Source: Actinomycetota bacterium (GTDB taxonomy: Bacteria > Actinomycetota > Thermoleophilia > Solirubrobacterales > Solirubrobacteraceae). Taken from it: a DNA stretch of 64,000 bases. Made by a program: the position numbers and the translations under genes. The stretch spans positions 186,001 through 250,000 of the forward strand of contig JAFDWH010000026.1 of NCBI GenBank assembly GCA_018268595.1, in the 5' to 3' direction. Numbering within the stretch: position 1 is the stretch's first letter; the number at the start of each line of letters is the position of its first letter. Below, piece by piece: positions 25,121 through 35,140 of this stretch. Under the pieces are notes generated by a model. That model was not told where the DNA came from and did not search any database. It saw only the letters and a list, made by a program, of their open reading frames with translations.

Positions 25121-26275
25121 ATGACGACGCTCGACTGGATCATCGTCGCGCTCGTGGCGCTGTTCGGGCTCGCCGGCTTGCGGCGCGGCTTCATCGTCGG
25201 CGCGCTCGCGCTCGCCGGCCTGGCGGCGGGCGCGGTCGCGGGCGCGCGGATCGGCCCGCTGCTGCTGCCGCAGGGCTCGCGCTCGCCGTACGCGCCGGTG
25301 TTCGCGCTGGCCGGCGCGCTGATGCTCGGCGGGCTGCTCGCGGGCGCGCTGGAGCGGCTCGGCGCGCGCCTGCGCAGCGGGCTGCGAATCCCTGGCCTCG
25401 GCGCGCTCGACGGCGCGCTCGGGGCCGTGCTGAGCATGGCGATCGCGCTTGGACTGGCATGGCTCGCGGGCGCGGTCGTGCTGCAGACGCCGGCCCTGCG
25501 TGAGCTGCGCCGCGACGTGCAGCGCTCGGTCGTGCTGCGCCAGCTCAACGCGATCCTGCCGCCGTCCGGGCCGCTCCTGAACGCACTGGCGCGCTTCGAC
25601 CCGCTGCCGTCGATCGACGGGCCGGGCGCCGCCGTCGCGCCGCCGTCCGCGGGGGTGCTGCGCCAGCCGGGCGTGCGCGCGGCCGCGCCGAGCGTCGTGC
25701 GCGTCCTCGGCAACGCCTGCGGCCTCGGCGTCGAGGGCAGCGGCTGGGTCGCGGCGCCGCAGCTCGTCGTGACGAACGCGCATGTCGTCGCCGGCGAGCA
25801 CGACACGGTCGTGCAGGCGCCGGGCGATCCGGCCGGCAGCCGCGACGCGACGCTCGTGCACTTCGACGTGCGCGACGACGTCGCCGTGCTGCGCGTCCCC
25901 GGGCTCGGCGCGCCGGCGCTCGCGCTCGCCCCGAGCCCGGCGTCGGGCACCGCCGGGGCGATCCTCGGCTATCCGCTCAACGGGCCGTTCGACGTCGAGG
26001 CGGCGCGGATCGGCGCGACGCGCGTCGTCCTGTCCGAGGACGCGTACGGTCGCGGGCCGGTGCGCCGCACGGTCACGCCGCTGCGCGGGCGGGTGCGCAG
26101 CGGCAACTCGGGCGGGCCGGTGGTGGACGCCCGCGGCCGCGTGCTGACGACCGTGTTCGCGGCGACGACGAGCGGTTCGCCCGGGGGCTACGGGGTCGCG
26201 AACGCGGTCGTGGCGGGCGCGCTCGCGGCCGGCCGCGCGAGCGGTCCGGTGTCGAGCGGCGCATGCGCCGGTTGA
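25121..26275 (+). CDS. MarP-like membrane serine protease (CvpA + trypsin domains)
   Basis: 384 residues. Four membrane segments within the N-terminal CvpA/colicin-V-production-like region (about 5-122) are followed by an extracytoplasmic chymotrypsin-fold domain (about 185-375). The catalytic triad is H221 (TNAHVVAG), D253 (RDDVAV) and S330 (GNSGGP). This architecture is that of mycobacterial MarP, which processes a peptidoglycan hydrolase under acid stress. The divergent neighbour being a PBP fits a cell-wall role. ATG start, no clear ribosome site. Confidence 0.88.
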   Translation: MTTLDWIIVALVALFGLAGLRRGFIVGALALAGLAAGAVAGARIGPLLLPQGSRSPYAPVFALAGALMLGGLLAGALERLGARLRSGLRIPGLGALDGALGAVLSMAIALGLAWLAGAVVLQTPALRELRRDVQRSVVLRQLNAILPPSGPLLNALARFDPLPSIDGPGAAVAPPSAGVLRQPGVRAAAPSVVRVLGNACGLGVEGSGWVAAPQLVVTNAHVVAGEHDTVVQAPGDPAGSRDATLVHFDVRDDVAVLRVPGLGAPALALAPSPASGTAGAILGYPLNGPFDVEAARIGATRVVLSEDAYGRGPVRRTVTPLRGRVRSGNSGGPVVDARGRVLTTVFAATTSGSPGGYGVANAVVAGALAAGRASGPVSSGACAG

Positions 26276-26298
26276 CGGATCGCTACCCTCTCGCGCTC

Positions 26299-28548
26299 AT
26301 GAGCAAGACCCTGGTCATCGCGGAGAAGCCGTCGGTCGGCAGAGACCTCGCACGCGTGCTGCCCGGCCCGTTCCAGAGAGGGGAGGGGATCCTCGAGGGT
26401 CCCGAGCACGTGATCACCTGGGCGGTCGGCCATCTCGTGCAGCTCGCCGAGCCGGACGAGTACGACGACAAGTTCAAGAGATGGCGCATGGCGGACCTCC
26501 CGATCGTGCCGCCGAAGTTCAAGCTGGTCGTGCGCGACGAGCGCTCGAGAAGACAGATGAACGTCGTCAAGCGGGCGCTCGGCCGCGACGACGTCGCCGT
26601 CGTCGTGAACGCGTGCGACGCCGGTCGCGAGGGCGAGCTGATCTTCGCCTACCTGTACGAGAAGGCCGGCTCGAGACTGCCGGTCCAGCGGCTGTGGCTG
26701 TCGTCGATGACGAAGTCCGCGATCGAGGACGCGTTCTCGCGGCTGCGCCCGGGCGAGGAGCTCGCGTCGCTGGAGGACGCAGCCCGCTCGCGCAGCGAGG
26801 CCGACTGGATCGTCGGCATGAACGCCACGCGCGCCGCGACGATCCGGCTGCGCTCGTCGTTCGACGGGGCCGTCTCGCTCGGCCGCGTGCAGACGCCGAC
26901 GCTCGCGATCCTCGCCCGCCGCGAGGAGGAGATCCGCGCCTTCAGACCGGAGCCGTACTGGATCGTCGACGCGTCGTTCGCGGCGAGCGGGGAGCGCCTC
27001 TACGAAGGCCGCTTCCACGCGGGCAGCGCGCCGCGCGTCGCGTCCGCCGCCGAGGCGGAGGCGATCGTCGCGGCCTGCCGCGGCGTCGAGGGCGTCATCT
27101 CGAAGCTGGAGAGATCGACGCGCAGAGAGCGCGCGCCGCTGCTGTACGACCTCACCTCGTTGCAGCGCGACGCCAACTCGCGCTTCGGCTTCTCGGCGCG
27201 CCGCACGTTGGCTGCCGCCCAGCGCTTGTACGAGGAGCACAAGGCGCTGACGTATCCGCGCACCAGCTCGCGCTACCTGCCGAGCGACATGATCCCCGAG
27301 ATCAAGCCGATCGCCCGCATCGTCGGCGAGCAGCGCGCGTATGCCGAGGGGGCGCGCTACGTGACCGGCCTCGACATGCTGCCGCTCGGCCGCGTGGTCA
27401 ACAACGAGAAGGTCACCGACCACCACGCGATCATCCCGACGAACGCGCCGCATCCGGTCGACAAGCTGAGCGACGACGACCGCAAGATCTACGACCTCGT
27501 CGTGCGCCGCTTCCTCGCCGTCTTCCACCCGGAGGCCGTGTTCGAGAACACGAAGGTCGAGACCGAGGTCGCCGGCCACGTCTTCCGCACGCGCGGCAAG
27601 GTGATGCTCGTGCCGGGCTGGCGCGGCGTCTACGGCGAGGAGGCCGACGCCGAGCCGAGAGAGGGCGAGGAGGACGAGGGGCGCGAGCAGCGGCTGCCGA
27701 GACTGGAGCAGGGCGAGGCGGTCCAGACGCGCGACGTGCGCTCCGAGGAGAAGGTCACGAGACCGCCGCGGCGCTACTCCGAGGGCTCGCTGCTGGCCGC
27801 GATGGAGACGGCCGGCAGACTCGTCGACGACGAGGAGCTGCGCGAGGCGATGAAGGACTCCGGCATCGGCACGCCGGCGACGCGCGCGGCGATCATCGAG
27901 CGCCTGCTCGCGGTCGGCTACATCGAGCGCGACGCGCGCGCGCTGGTCGTGACCGAGAAGGGCCTGAACGTCGTGCGGCTGCTCGACGGGCACCCTTTGA
28001 CCTCGCCGTCGCTGACCGGCGACTGGGAGCACCGCCTCGCCCGCATCGAGACGGGTGAGGACACGCGCCCCGCGTTCATGGGCGACATCGTGAAGTTCGC
28101 CGAGTCGACCGTCGCGACGCTCGACGAGAAGCTCAGAGACGTGCGCATCCCGCGCGCGAACCTCGGCCCGTGCCCGGTGTGCGGCCACGACATCGTCGAG
28201 AACCGCAAGGGCTACTCCTGCTGGTCGCGGACCGATCCCGGCTGCGGCTTCGTGATCTGGAAGGCGAAGGCGGGCAAGACGCTGTCCGCGGCGATCGTGC
28301 GGGAGCTGATCAGGACCGGCCGCACCGAGAGACCGGTCACCGGCTTCAGAAGCCGCGCCGGCAGATCGTTCCGTGCCCGTCTCGCGCTGGAGCAGACCGA
28401 CGAGGGCCGCTGGCGCGTCGAGTTCGACGAGCCGTGGGCGCGCGAGGGCGCGAGACCGCCGGAGGTCGAGGAGGCCGCCGAGGCCGCCGCCGCCGACGGC
28501 GCCGGCGCGGGCGCTTCCGCCCCCGCCGCCGAATCCGCCGTCGCGTAG
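26299..28548 (+). CDS. topB: DNA topoisomerase III (type IA)
   Basis: 749 residues. Passes single strands to unlink DNA. The TOPRIM start SKTLVIAEKPSVGRDLARVL and the acidic CDAGREGELI (106-115) bind Mg2+. The active-site tyrosine is Y319 in TYPRTSSRYLPSDM. A C-terminal zinc knuckle uses C625, C628, C641 and C649. The N-terminus matches TopB rather than TopA. TACCCT lies 9 bases before the ATG. The gene shows 18 AGA but only one AGG arginine codon. The nuclease genes follow. Confidence 0.93.
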   Translation: MSKTLVIAEKPSVGRDLARVLPGPFQRGEGILEGPEHVITWAVGHLVQLAEPDEYDDKFKRWRMADLPIVPPKFKLVVRDERSRRQMNVVKRALGRDDVAVVVNACDAGREGELIFAYLYEKAGSRLPVQRLWLSSMTKSAIEDAFSRLRPGEELASLEDAARSRSEADWIVGMNATRAATIRLRSSFDGAVSLGRVQTPTLAILARREEEIRAFRPEPYWIVDASFAASGERLYEGRFHAGSAPRVASAAEAEAIVAACRGVEGVISKLERSTRRERAPLLYDLTSLQRDANSRFGFSARRTLAAAQRLYEEHKALTYPRTSSRYLPSDMIPEIKPIARIVGEQRAYAEGARYVTGLDMLPLGRVVNNEKVTDHHAIIPTNAPHPVDKLSDDDRKIYDLVVRRFLAVFHPEAVFENTKVETEVAGHVFRTRGKVMLVPGWRGVYGEEADAEPREGEEDEGREQRLPRLEQGEAVQTRDVRSEEKVTRPPRRYSEGSLLAAMETAGRLVDDEELREAMKDSGIGTPATRAAIIERLLAVGYIERDARALVVTEKGLNVVRLLDGHPLTSPSLTGDWEHRLARIETGEDTRPAFMGDIVKFAESTVATLDEKLRDVRIPRANLGPCPVCGHDIVENRKGYSCWSRTDPGCGFVIWKAKAGKTLSAAIVRELIRTGRTERPVTGFRSRAGRSFRARLALEQTDEGRWRVEFDEPWAREGARPPEVEEAAEAAAADGAGAGASAPAAESAVA

Positions 28549-28633
28549 CGCGCTCGCCGACGCGCCGCGCGAGCTGCTCGGCCGCTGGGCGAGCGGGCGG
28601 GTCGTCGGGCACGCGCGCCACCATGTCGGACCC

Positions 28634-31540
28634 GTGCCGCTCAAGCTCGTCACCGGACCCGCGAACTCGGCGAAGGCCGGCGTCGTGCTCGACGCCTTCC
28701 GCGCGCGCCGGCGTCAGGAGCCGTGGCTCGTCGTGCCGACGCTCGACGACGTTGCCGCGTTCGAGCGCGAGCTGACCGGCGAGGGAGCCACGCGCGCTGG
28801 CCGCGTCACCACGTTCGCCGGGCTCGCACGCGAGCTCGCGCGCCGCGCCGGCTGGTGGGCGCGGCCCGTCGGCCCGCTGCAGCGCGAGCGGCTCGTGGCG
28901 CAGGCGATCGCCGCCGCGCCGCTCGCCGCGCTCGCGCCGGTCGCCGACGCGCCCGGCTTCCTCGGCTCGACGCTCGCCTTCGTGGCGGAGCTGGAGCGCT
29001 CGCTGATCACGCCGCAGCGCTTCACCGCCGCCGTCCGCGCGTGGCCGGAGGCGACGCCGGCAGCGCACGAGGCGGCGGCGATCTACGACCGCTACATGCG
29101 CGCGCTCGAGCGGCTCGGCCGCGTCGATCCCGAGCTGTTCGCGTGGCGCGCGCTCGACGCGCTGCGCGCGCGGCCCGGGGCGTGGGGGACGACCCCCGTC
29201 CTGCTGTACGGCTTCGACGACCTGACGCCGCTGGAGCGCGACGCGGTCGAGACGCTCGCGAAGATCGCGGACGCCGAGGTGACCGTCTCGCTCACCTACG
29301 AGTCCGGCCGCGCCGCCTTCGCCGGTCGCGCGGCGGCGCTCGTCCAGGAGCTCGGCCAGCTCGCTGCCGACGTCGTCGCGCTCCCGGCCGAGGACGCGCA
29401 CTACGCGCCGGACGCGCGCGCCGCGCTGCACCACCTCGAGCGCCACCTGTTCGAGCCGGGCGCGCCGAGCGTTCCCGCGGGCCATGCCGTCGAGCTGCTC
29501 GTCGCCGGCGGCGAGCGCGCCGAGGCCGAGCTGGTCGCCGCCGAGCTGCTGCGGCTGCTGCACGACGAGCAGGTCGCGGCCGAGTCGGTTGCCGTCGTGC
29601 TGCGCACGCCGGAGCGCGGCGCCGCGCTGCTGGAGGAGGTGCTCGCCGCCTACGGGGTGCCGTACGCACTCCAGCGGCGCGTCCCGTTCGCGCACACCGC
29701 GCTCGGTCGCGGCCTGCTGGCGCTCGCCCGCTGCGCGCTGCACGCGGACGCGGCGAGACCGGCGGACCTGCTCGCCTATCTGCGCACGCCCGGCCGGCTG
29801 GAGCGGCTGGAGCTGGCGGACCGGCTCGAGCTGACGGTCCGCCGCCGCGCGATCGCGGACCTCGACGGCGCCCGGCGCGCCTGGGAGGAGGCCCCGGGCG
29901 GCTGGCCGCTGCGCGAGCTGGACCGCCTGCGCGGCGCGGCCGCCGATGGCCCGCAGCCGCTGCTCGCGGCGCTCGCGCGCGAGGCGCGCGCGCTGCTCGC
30001 CGCGCCGCACAAGGGCCGGGCGGCGCAGCTCGACCCCGCCGAGGAGGTCGACGCGCACGCGCTCGCGGCGCTCCTGCGCGCGCTCGAGGAGCTGGCGGAG
30101 CTGGCCGCCGCCGACCCGCGGCGCGCGCCCGACGCGGACGCGCTCCTGCAGGCGCTCGAGCGGCTCGCGGTGCCGGTCGGCACGCCGCCGCGTCCGGGGG
30201 CGGTCGTCGTCACCGACCCGCTCGCGATCCGCGCGCGCCGCTTCGACACGGTGATCCTGTGCGGCTTGCAGGAGGGCGAGTTCCCGCGGCCGGCCGCGCC
30301 CGAGCCGTTCCTGTCCGACGAGGAGCGGCGCGCGCTGAACGCGGCGACCGGCCTGCGGCTGGCCGCGCGCGAGGACCGCCTCGCGGAGGAGCGCCACCTC
30401 TTCTACGCGGCGGTGTCGCGCGCGACGCGCCGCCTCGTCCTCAGCTGCCGCGACGCCGACGAGGAGGGCAACCCGGCGCTGCCGTCGTTCTTCCTCGACG
30501 ACGTGCGCGCGCTGCTCGACGAGCTGCCGGCACGGCATCGCCCCCTGTCCGAGGTGACGTGGCCGCTCGACGCGGCGCCGACGGCGCTGGAGCGGGCACG
30601 CGCCGAGGCGCTCGCCGCGCCGCGCGAGACGCCGCCTCCGCTCGCCTCGCTCGGCGACGAGGCGCGCGCCGCGCTGCGCCAGCGTGAGCTGTTGTCGGCC
30701 GGTGGGCTCGAGGCGTACGCGCGCTGCCCGGTGCGCTGGCTGGTCGAGCGCGAGCTGGCGCCGGACCGCTTCGAGCCGGACCCGGAGGCGATCGCGCGCG
30801 GCAGCTGCGTGCACCGCGTGCTCGAGCGCGTGCTCGCCCAGCTCGACTGGCCCCTCGCGCGCGGGGCGCTGCCGGCGGCGGAGCCGCTCGTGCGCACGGT
30901 CGTGGCGGAGGAGGCGGCGCGGCTCGTGCTGGGGCGCGGACCGGCGGCGCAGGCGGCGGCCGCGCACGAGATCGCGGCGGACGTGCTGCGCCTGCTGCGC
31001 CACGAGGCGGACGGCGGCGGCGCCTTCGCGCCCGCGGAGCTGGAGCTGGCGTTCGGCTTCGACGACGCGCTCGGCCCGCTCGTGCTGGGCGACGGCGCCC
31101 TGCGGCTGCGCGGCGTGATCGACCGCGTCGATCTCGACCGCGCCGGCCGCGCGCTCGTGCGCGACTACAAGAGCGGCCGCAAGGGGCCGGGCTGGCCGGT
31201 CGCGAGATGGCGCGCCGAGGACCAGCTGCAGGTCGCGCTCTACATGGTCGCCGTGCGCGAGCTGCTGAGACGCGAGCCGGTCGGGGGCGTCTACCAGCCG
31301 CTGCGCGGGGAGGACCTGCGCGCGCGCGGGCTCGTGCGCGACGACGCCGACACGGGCGAGCTGGTGGTCGACACCGACCGCCGCTCGCAGGAGGAGCTGG
31401 AGGCCGAGCTCGACGCGGCCGCCGCGCGCGCCTGCGAGCTGGCGGCGCGGCTGCGCGGCGGCGAGCTGTGCGCGACGCCGGAGACGTGCTCGCCGAACGG
31501 CTGCGCGTATCCGGGGATCTGCCGGGCGGCGGACCAGTGA
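28634..31540 (+). CDS. AddB/AdnA-like helicase-nuclease subunit (PD-(D/E)XK)
   Basis: About 968 residues. N-terminal ATPase-like region in which the Walker A loop is degenerate (GPANSAKAG, 8-16). A UvrD-C-like domain with FDTVILCGLQEGEFPR and FYAAVSRATRRLVLS near 590 follows. The C-terminal RecB-type nuclease domain has GVIDRVDLDR...VRDYKSG. Cysteines C698, C946, C952, C957 and C963 surround it and could hold the Fe-S cluster typical of AddB. The start is GTG 28634; further upstream the frame loses coding character. It overlaps the helicase gene by GTGA. Role: double-strand-break end resection. Confidence 0.8.
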   Translation: MPLKLVTGPANSAKAGVVLDAFRARRRQEPWLVVPTLDDVAAFERELTGEGATRAGRVTTFAGLARELARRAGWWARPVGPLQRERLVAQAIAAAPLAALAPVADAPGFLGSTLAFVAELERSLITPQRFTAAVRAWPEATPAAHEAAAIYDRYMRALERLGRVDPELFAWRALDALRARPGAWGTTPVLLYGFDDLTPLERDAVETLAKIADAEVTVSLTYESGRAAFAGRAAALVQELGQLAADVVALPAEDAHYAPDARAALHHLERHLFEPGAPSVPAGHAVELLVAGGERAEAELVAAELLRLLHDEQVAAESVAVVLRTPERGAALLEEVLAAYGVPYALQRRVPFAHTALGRGLLALARCALHADAARPADLLAYLRTPGRLERLELADRLELTVRRRAIADLDGARRAWEEAPGGWPLRELDRLRGAAADGPQPLLAALAREARALLAAPHKGRAAQLDPAEEVDAHALAALLRALEELAELAAADPRRAPDADALLQALERLAVPVGTPPRPGAVVVTDPLAIRARRFDTVILCGLQEGEFPRPAAPEPFLSDEERRALNAATGLRLAAREDRLAEERHLFYAAVSRATRRLVLSCRDADEEGNPALPSFFLDDVRALLDELPARHRPLSEVTWPLDAAPTALERARAEALAAPRETPPPLASLGDEARAALRQRELLSAGGLEAYARCPVRWLVERELAPDRFEPDPEAIARGSCVHRVLERVLAQLDWPLARGALPAAEPLVRTVVAEEAARLVLGRGPAAQAAAAHEIAADVLRLLRHEADGGGAFAPAELELAFGFDDALGPLVLGDGALRLRGVIDRVDLDRAGRALVRDYKSGRKGPGWPVARWRAEDQLQVALYMVAVRELLRREPVGGVYQPLRGEDLRARGLVRDDADTGELVVDTDRRSQEELEAELDAAAARACELAARLRGGELCATPETCSPNGCAYPGICRAADQ

Positions 31541-34500
31541 GCGGCTCCGCGGCGGTTCCGTTCACGCCCGAGCAGCAGGCGGCGATCGCCCACCCGGGCG
31601 GGCTGCTGCTGACCGCGAACGCCGGCAGCGGCAAGACGTCGGTGATGGCCGAGCGCTACGTGCGGATCGCGCGCGGCGGCGACCCCGACGACGACGTCGG
31701 TCGCATCCTCGCGATCACCTTCACGGAGAAGGCGGCGGCCGAGCTGAAGGCGCGCGTGCGCGCCCGCTTCGAGGCGCTCGGCGACGGCGAGCGCGCGCGT
31801 GCGACCGAGGGCGCTTGGATCTCGACGATCCACGGCTTCTGCGCCCGCCTGCTGCGCACGCACGCGCTCGCGGCTGGGCTCGACCCGCGCTTCGCGGTGC
31901 TCGACGAGCGCGTCGCGCGGCGGCTCGCGGCGGACGCGTTCGCGACCGCGCTCGAGGACCTCGTGCACGCGCACGGCGACGCCGCGCTCGAGCTGATCGC
32001 CGCCTACCGGCCGGCCGACCTGCGCGACGCGCTCGTCGCGCTGCACGGCGAGCTGCGCAGCCGCGGCCACGAGCACCCGCAGCTCCCGCCGGCGCGGCCC
32101 GCGGACCTGCAGGCCGCCCACAGCGCGCTCGCGCTGGCGCGCGCGCAGGCTGCCGTCGTGCTGGCGGAGGCGAACGACGGCAAGACGGTCGAGCGGGCGC
32201 GCGAGCGGCTCGCCGCCTGCGCCGCGCTGCTCGACCGCCCGCTCGGCCCGCCGCCCGCCCCGGAGACGGTCGACGCGCTCGCGCTCAGAGGCAACGGCGT
32301 CGCGCTGAACGATCCGGCGTGCGAGGCGTACGCGGCGGCGCTGACCGCGTTCGCCGACGCCTGCGCGGACGCGGCGGCGCTCCCGACCCATGCGCTGCTC
32401 GACGCGCTGCTGCAGGCGTTCGCCCGCCGCTACGCGGACGCCAAGCAGGCCGCCTCGGCGCTCGACTTCGAGGATCTCGAGCTGCGCGCCAACCGCCTGC
32501 TGCGCGAGCACGAGCCGCTGCGCGCCCGCTACGCGGAGCGCTTCCGGCACGTGATGGTCGACGAGTTCCAGGACACGAACCCGCTCCAGCTCGAGCTGCT
32601 GGAGCGGATCGCGGGCGACGAGCTGTTCGCCGTCGGCGACGAGTTGCAGTCGATCTACGGCTTCCGCCACGCCGACGTGCGCCTGTTCCGCGCACGCCGC
32701 GCGCGGCTCGCGGAGCGCGGCGCGACCGCCACGCTCGCGACGAACTTCCGCAGCCACGGCGACCTGCTGCACGCGTTCAACATCGCGTTCGCGCCCCGCT
32801 TCGACGCGAGCTTCACGCCGCTGCGCGCCGGCCGCGCCGAGCCGGAGGACGGGGCGGACGCCGCCGCGCCGCGCGTCGAGCTGCTCGTCGTCGACCGCTC
32901 GGCCGACTGGGCGGGCGCCGGCCTGGTGGCGCCGGGGGCGGTGCCGCCGGCGCCGCTGTGGCGGCTCGCGGAGGCGCGCCTGCTGGCAGCGCGCGTGCGC
33001 GAGCTGATCGACGCCGGCACGCCGCCGGGGGAGATCGTGCTGCTGCTGCGCGCGACCGGCGACCTCGCCGTCTACGAGCGCGCGCTCGTCGAGCGTGGCG
33101 TGCCGACGTACGTGATTGGTGGGCGCGGCTACTGGTCCCAGCAGCAGGTGCGCGACCTCGTCGCCTACCTGAGCGTGCTGGCGAACCCGCGCGACGGCGT
33201 CGCGCTCTACACGCTGCTCGCCTCGCCGCTCGTCGGCCTCGCGAGCGACGGGCTCGTCCAGCTCGCAGCCGCCGCGCGCGCCGCCGAGCGCGACCCGTGG
33301 TGGACGCTGATCGACGACGACGCGCTGCTCGAGCGCCTCGACGCCGGGGATCGCGCACGCGTCGAGGCGCTGCGCGCGTGGCTCCCGGCGGAACGGCGCA
33401 CGGCGCCGCGCCACAGCCTCGAGGGCCTGCTCGACCGCGTGCTCGCGCGCACCGGCTACGACCGCGTGCTGCTGCGGATGGAGGGCGGTGCGCGGCGGAT
33501 GGCGAACGTGCGCAAGCTGATGCGGCTCGCGCGCGAGCACGAGGCGCAGCACGGCCGCGGCCTGCGCGGCTTCGCCGACCTCGTCAGCGGGCTCGTCGGC
33601 GGCGCCGACGCGTCCGGCGACGAGCGCGAGAGCGAAGCGCCGGTCGAGGGGGAGGCGCTCGACGCCGTGCGCGTGATGACGATCCACCGCGCGAAGGGCC
33701 TCGAGTTCCCGGTCGTGTGCGTGGCCGACCTCGGCCGCGAGTCGCCGGCCGCCGGCCGCGAGCTGGTGCGCGTCGGCGACGACGGACGCGTCGGGCTGCG
33801 GCTCAGACGCCTCGGCGGCGCCCGGCCGCGCGACGCGTTCGCCTACCGCGCGCTCGTCGAGCAGGCGAAGCGCCGCGACGCGGAGGAGGAGGCGCGGCTG
33901 TTCTACGTCGCCGTCACGCGCGCACGCGAGCGCTTGATCCTGAGCGGCGCCGCCACCTGCGACCCGTGGCCCGAGGCGAAGCCCGGCGCCCCACCGATCG
34001 CCTGGCTCGGCCCGGCGTTCGTGCCCGACCTCGCGCGCCGCTGCGCGCCCGACGCCACCGCACGCACCGTCGCGGAGCACGACGATATCGCCGTCGCGGT
34101 CACCGTCGCGCGACCGGACCTGCTCGCGGAGCTGCCGGCGCCGTCCCCCGGGGACCAGGCCGCGCTGCGGGCGGGTCCTGTCGGATCGGAACCCACCCAC
34201 CCAGGCGCGCACCCCGGTCTTGCGACCGGGGCACGTGCATCCTCACCCACCACCGGCTCTGCCGGCGGTGCCGCCGCCCGATCGGCGTCGCCGGCCGCGC
34301 TCGCTCCGCCCGTCGCCGCGCTCAGCTACACGTCGCTCGCGCAGCACGCGCAGTGCGGCTACCGCTTCTACCTGGAGCGCGTGCTGGGCCTGCCGCCGAC
34401 CGACGAGGCGCGCTACGGCTCGGCCCGGCGTCCGCCCGCCGAGCTGGACCCGCGCGTGCGCGGGCGCATCGTGCACGCCCTGCTCGAGCAGCTCGACTTC

Positions 34501-35112
34501 AAACGACCGCAGGCGCCCGATGCGGAGGCCGTCCGCGCCGAGGCACACCGCGCCGGTGTGACACTCACCGACCGGACCGCGGACGAGCTGGCGCGGCTCG
34601 TCGCCGGCCTCCTCGCCAGCGACGTCGCGCGGCGGCTCGCCGCCCTCAGAGACCTGCGCCGCGAGCAGCCGTTCGCGCTCCAGCTCGCTCACGTCCCGCT
34701 CGTCGGCGTCTTCGACGCGGTCGGCCGCGAGCGCGACCGCACGCTCGTCGTCGACTACAAGAGCGACCGGCTCGACCCGGAGGCCGACCCCGAGCAGCTC
34801 GTCGCCGCCGACTATGCGCTCCAGCGCGCCGCCTACGCGCTCGCGGCGTTGCGCGACGGCGCGCGCACGGCCGAGGTCGTTCACGTCTTCCTCGAGCGCG
34901 CGCACGAGCCGGCCGCCGCGACCTACACGGACGCCGACCTGCCCGCGCTCGCGGCCGAGCTGGAGCAGCGCGCCGGCGCCGTGCTGCGGCGCGAGTTCCC
35001 CGTCGCCCCGCAGCCCGGGCCGCGCGTCTGCGACGGCTGCCCCGGGCGCGGCTCGCTCTGCTCCTGGCCGCTGGAGGCGACGCTCGACGTGCCCGAGGGC
35101 CGCCTCTTCTGA
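31537..35112 (+). CDS. AddA-like UvrD-family helicase-nuclease subunit
   Basis: About 1191 residues. Superfamily 1 helicase with GSGKT (30-34), ITFTEKAAAELKAR, Walker B DEFQDTNPLQ from D342 and IHRAKGLEFPVV near 717. The C-terminal nuclease domain (about 930-1190) has GVFDAVGRE...LVVDYKSDR. Cysteines C940, C1165, C1168 and C1175 (CDGCPGRGSLC) suggest an Fe-S staple here too. A low-complexity linker (about 875-925) containing perfect DNA palindromes separates helicase and nuclease. Co-translated with the upstream subunit; together they should process DNA ends for RecA. Confidence 0.88.
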   Translation: MSGSAAVPFTPEQQAAIAHPGGLLLTANAGSGKTSVMAERYVRIARGGDPDDDVGRILAITFTEKAAAELKARVRARFEALGDGERARATEGAWISTIHGFCARLLRTHALAAGLDPRFAVLDERVARRLAADAFATALEDLVHAHGDAALELIAAYRPADLRDALVALHGELRSRGHEHPQLPPARPADLQAAHSALALARAQAAVVLAEANDGKTVERARERLAACAALLDRPLGPPPAPETVDALALRGNGVALNDPACEAYAAALTAFADACADAAALPTHALLDALLQAFARRYADAKQAASALDFEDLELRANRLLREHEPLRARYAERFRHVMVDEFQDTNPLQLELLERIAGDELFAVGDELQSIYGFRHADVRLFRARRARLAERGATATLATNFRSHGDLLHAFNIAFAPRFDASFTPLRAGRAEPEDGADAAAPRVELLVVDRSADWAGAGLVAPGAVPPAPLWRLAEARLLAARVRELIDAGTPPGEIVLLLRATGDLAVYERALVERGVPTYVIGGRGYWSQQQVRDLVAYLSVLANPRDGVALYTLLASPLVGLASDGLVQLAAAARAAERDPWWTLIDDDALLERLDAGDRARVEALRAWLPAERRTAPRHSLEGLLDRVLARTGYDRVLLRMEGGARRMANVRKLMRLAREHEAQHGRGLRGFADLVSGLVGGADASGDERESEAPVEGEALDAVRVMTIHRAKGLEFPVVCVADLGRESPAAGRELVRVGDDGRVGLRLRRLGGARPRDAFAYRALVEQAKRRDAEEEARLFYVAVTRARERLILSGAATCDPWPEAKPGAPPIAWLGPAFVPDLARRCAPDATARTVAEHDDIAVAVTVARPDLLAELPAPSPGDQAALRAGPVGSEPTHPGAHPGLATGARASSPTTGSAGGAAARSASPAALAPPVAALSYTSLAQHAQCGYRFYLERVLGLPPTDEARYGSARRPPAELDPRVRGRIVHALLEQLDFKRPQAPDAEAVRAEAHRAGVTLTDRTADELARLVAGLLASDVARRLAALRDLRREQPFALQLAHVPLVGVFDAVGRERDRTLVVDYKSDRLDPEADPEQLVAADYALQRAAYALAALRDGARTAEVVHVFLERAHEPAAATYTDADLPALAAELEQRAGAVLRREFPVAPQPGPRVCDGCPGRGSLCSWPLEATLDVPEGRLF
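34212..34265. repeat. Two palindromes inside the helicase-nuclease linker
   Basis: CCCCGGTC-TTGC-GACCGGGG (34212-34231) and CCGGC-TCT-GCCGG (34253-34265) lie in frame within the linker between helicase and nuclease domains. They look like intergenic hairpin elements captured by the gene. Confidence 0.4.
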
Positions 35113-35140
35113 ACCCGCCCGCGCCGCGGCGCGCACCCGC

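Noticed and set aside
26188-28653. Long open frame antisense to topB
   Set aside because: Topoisomerase motifs on the plus strand are complete; the antisense product has no recognisable motif.
35119-35132. GCGCCGCGGCGC palindrome between convergent genes
   Set aside because: No loop, so it cannot form a useful hairpin; such runs are expected by chance at this GC content.
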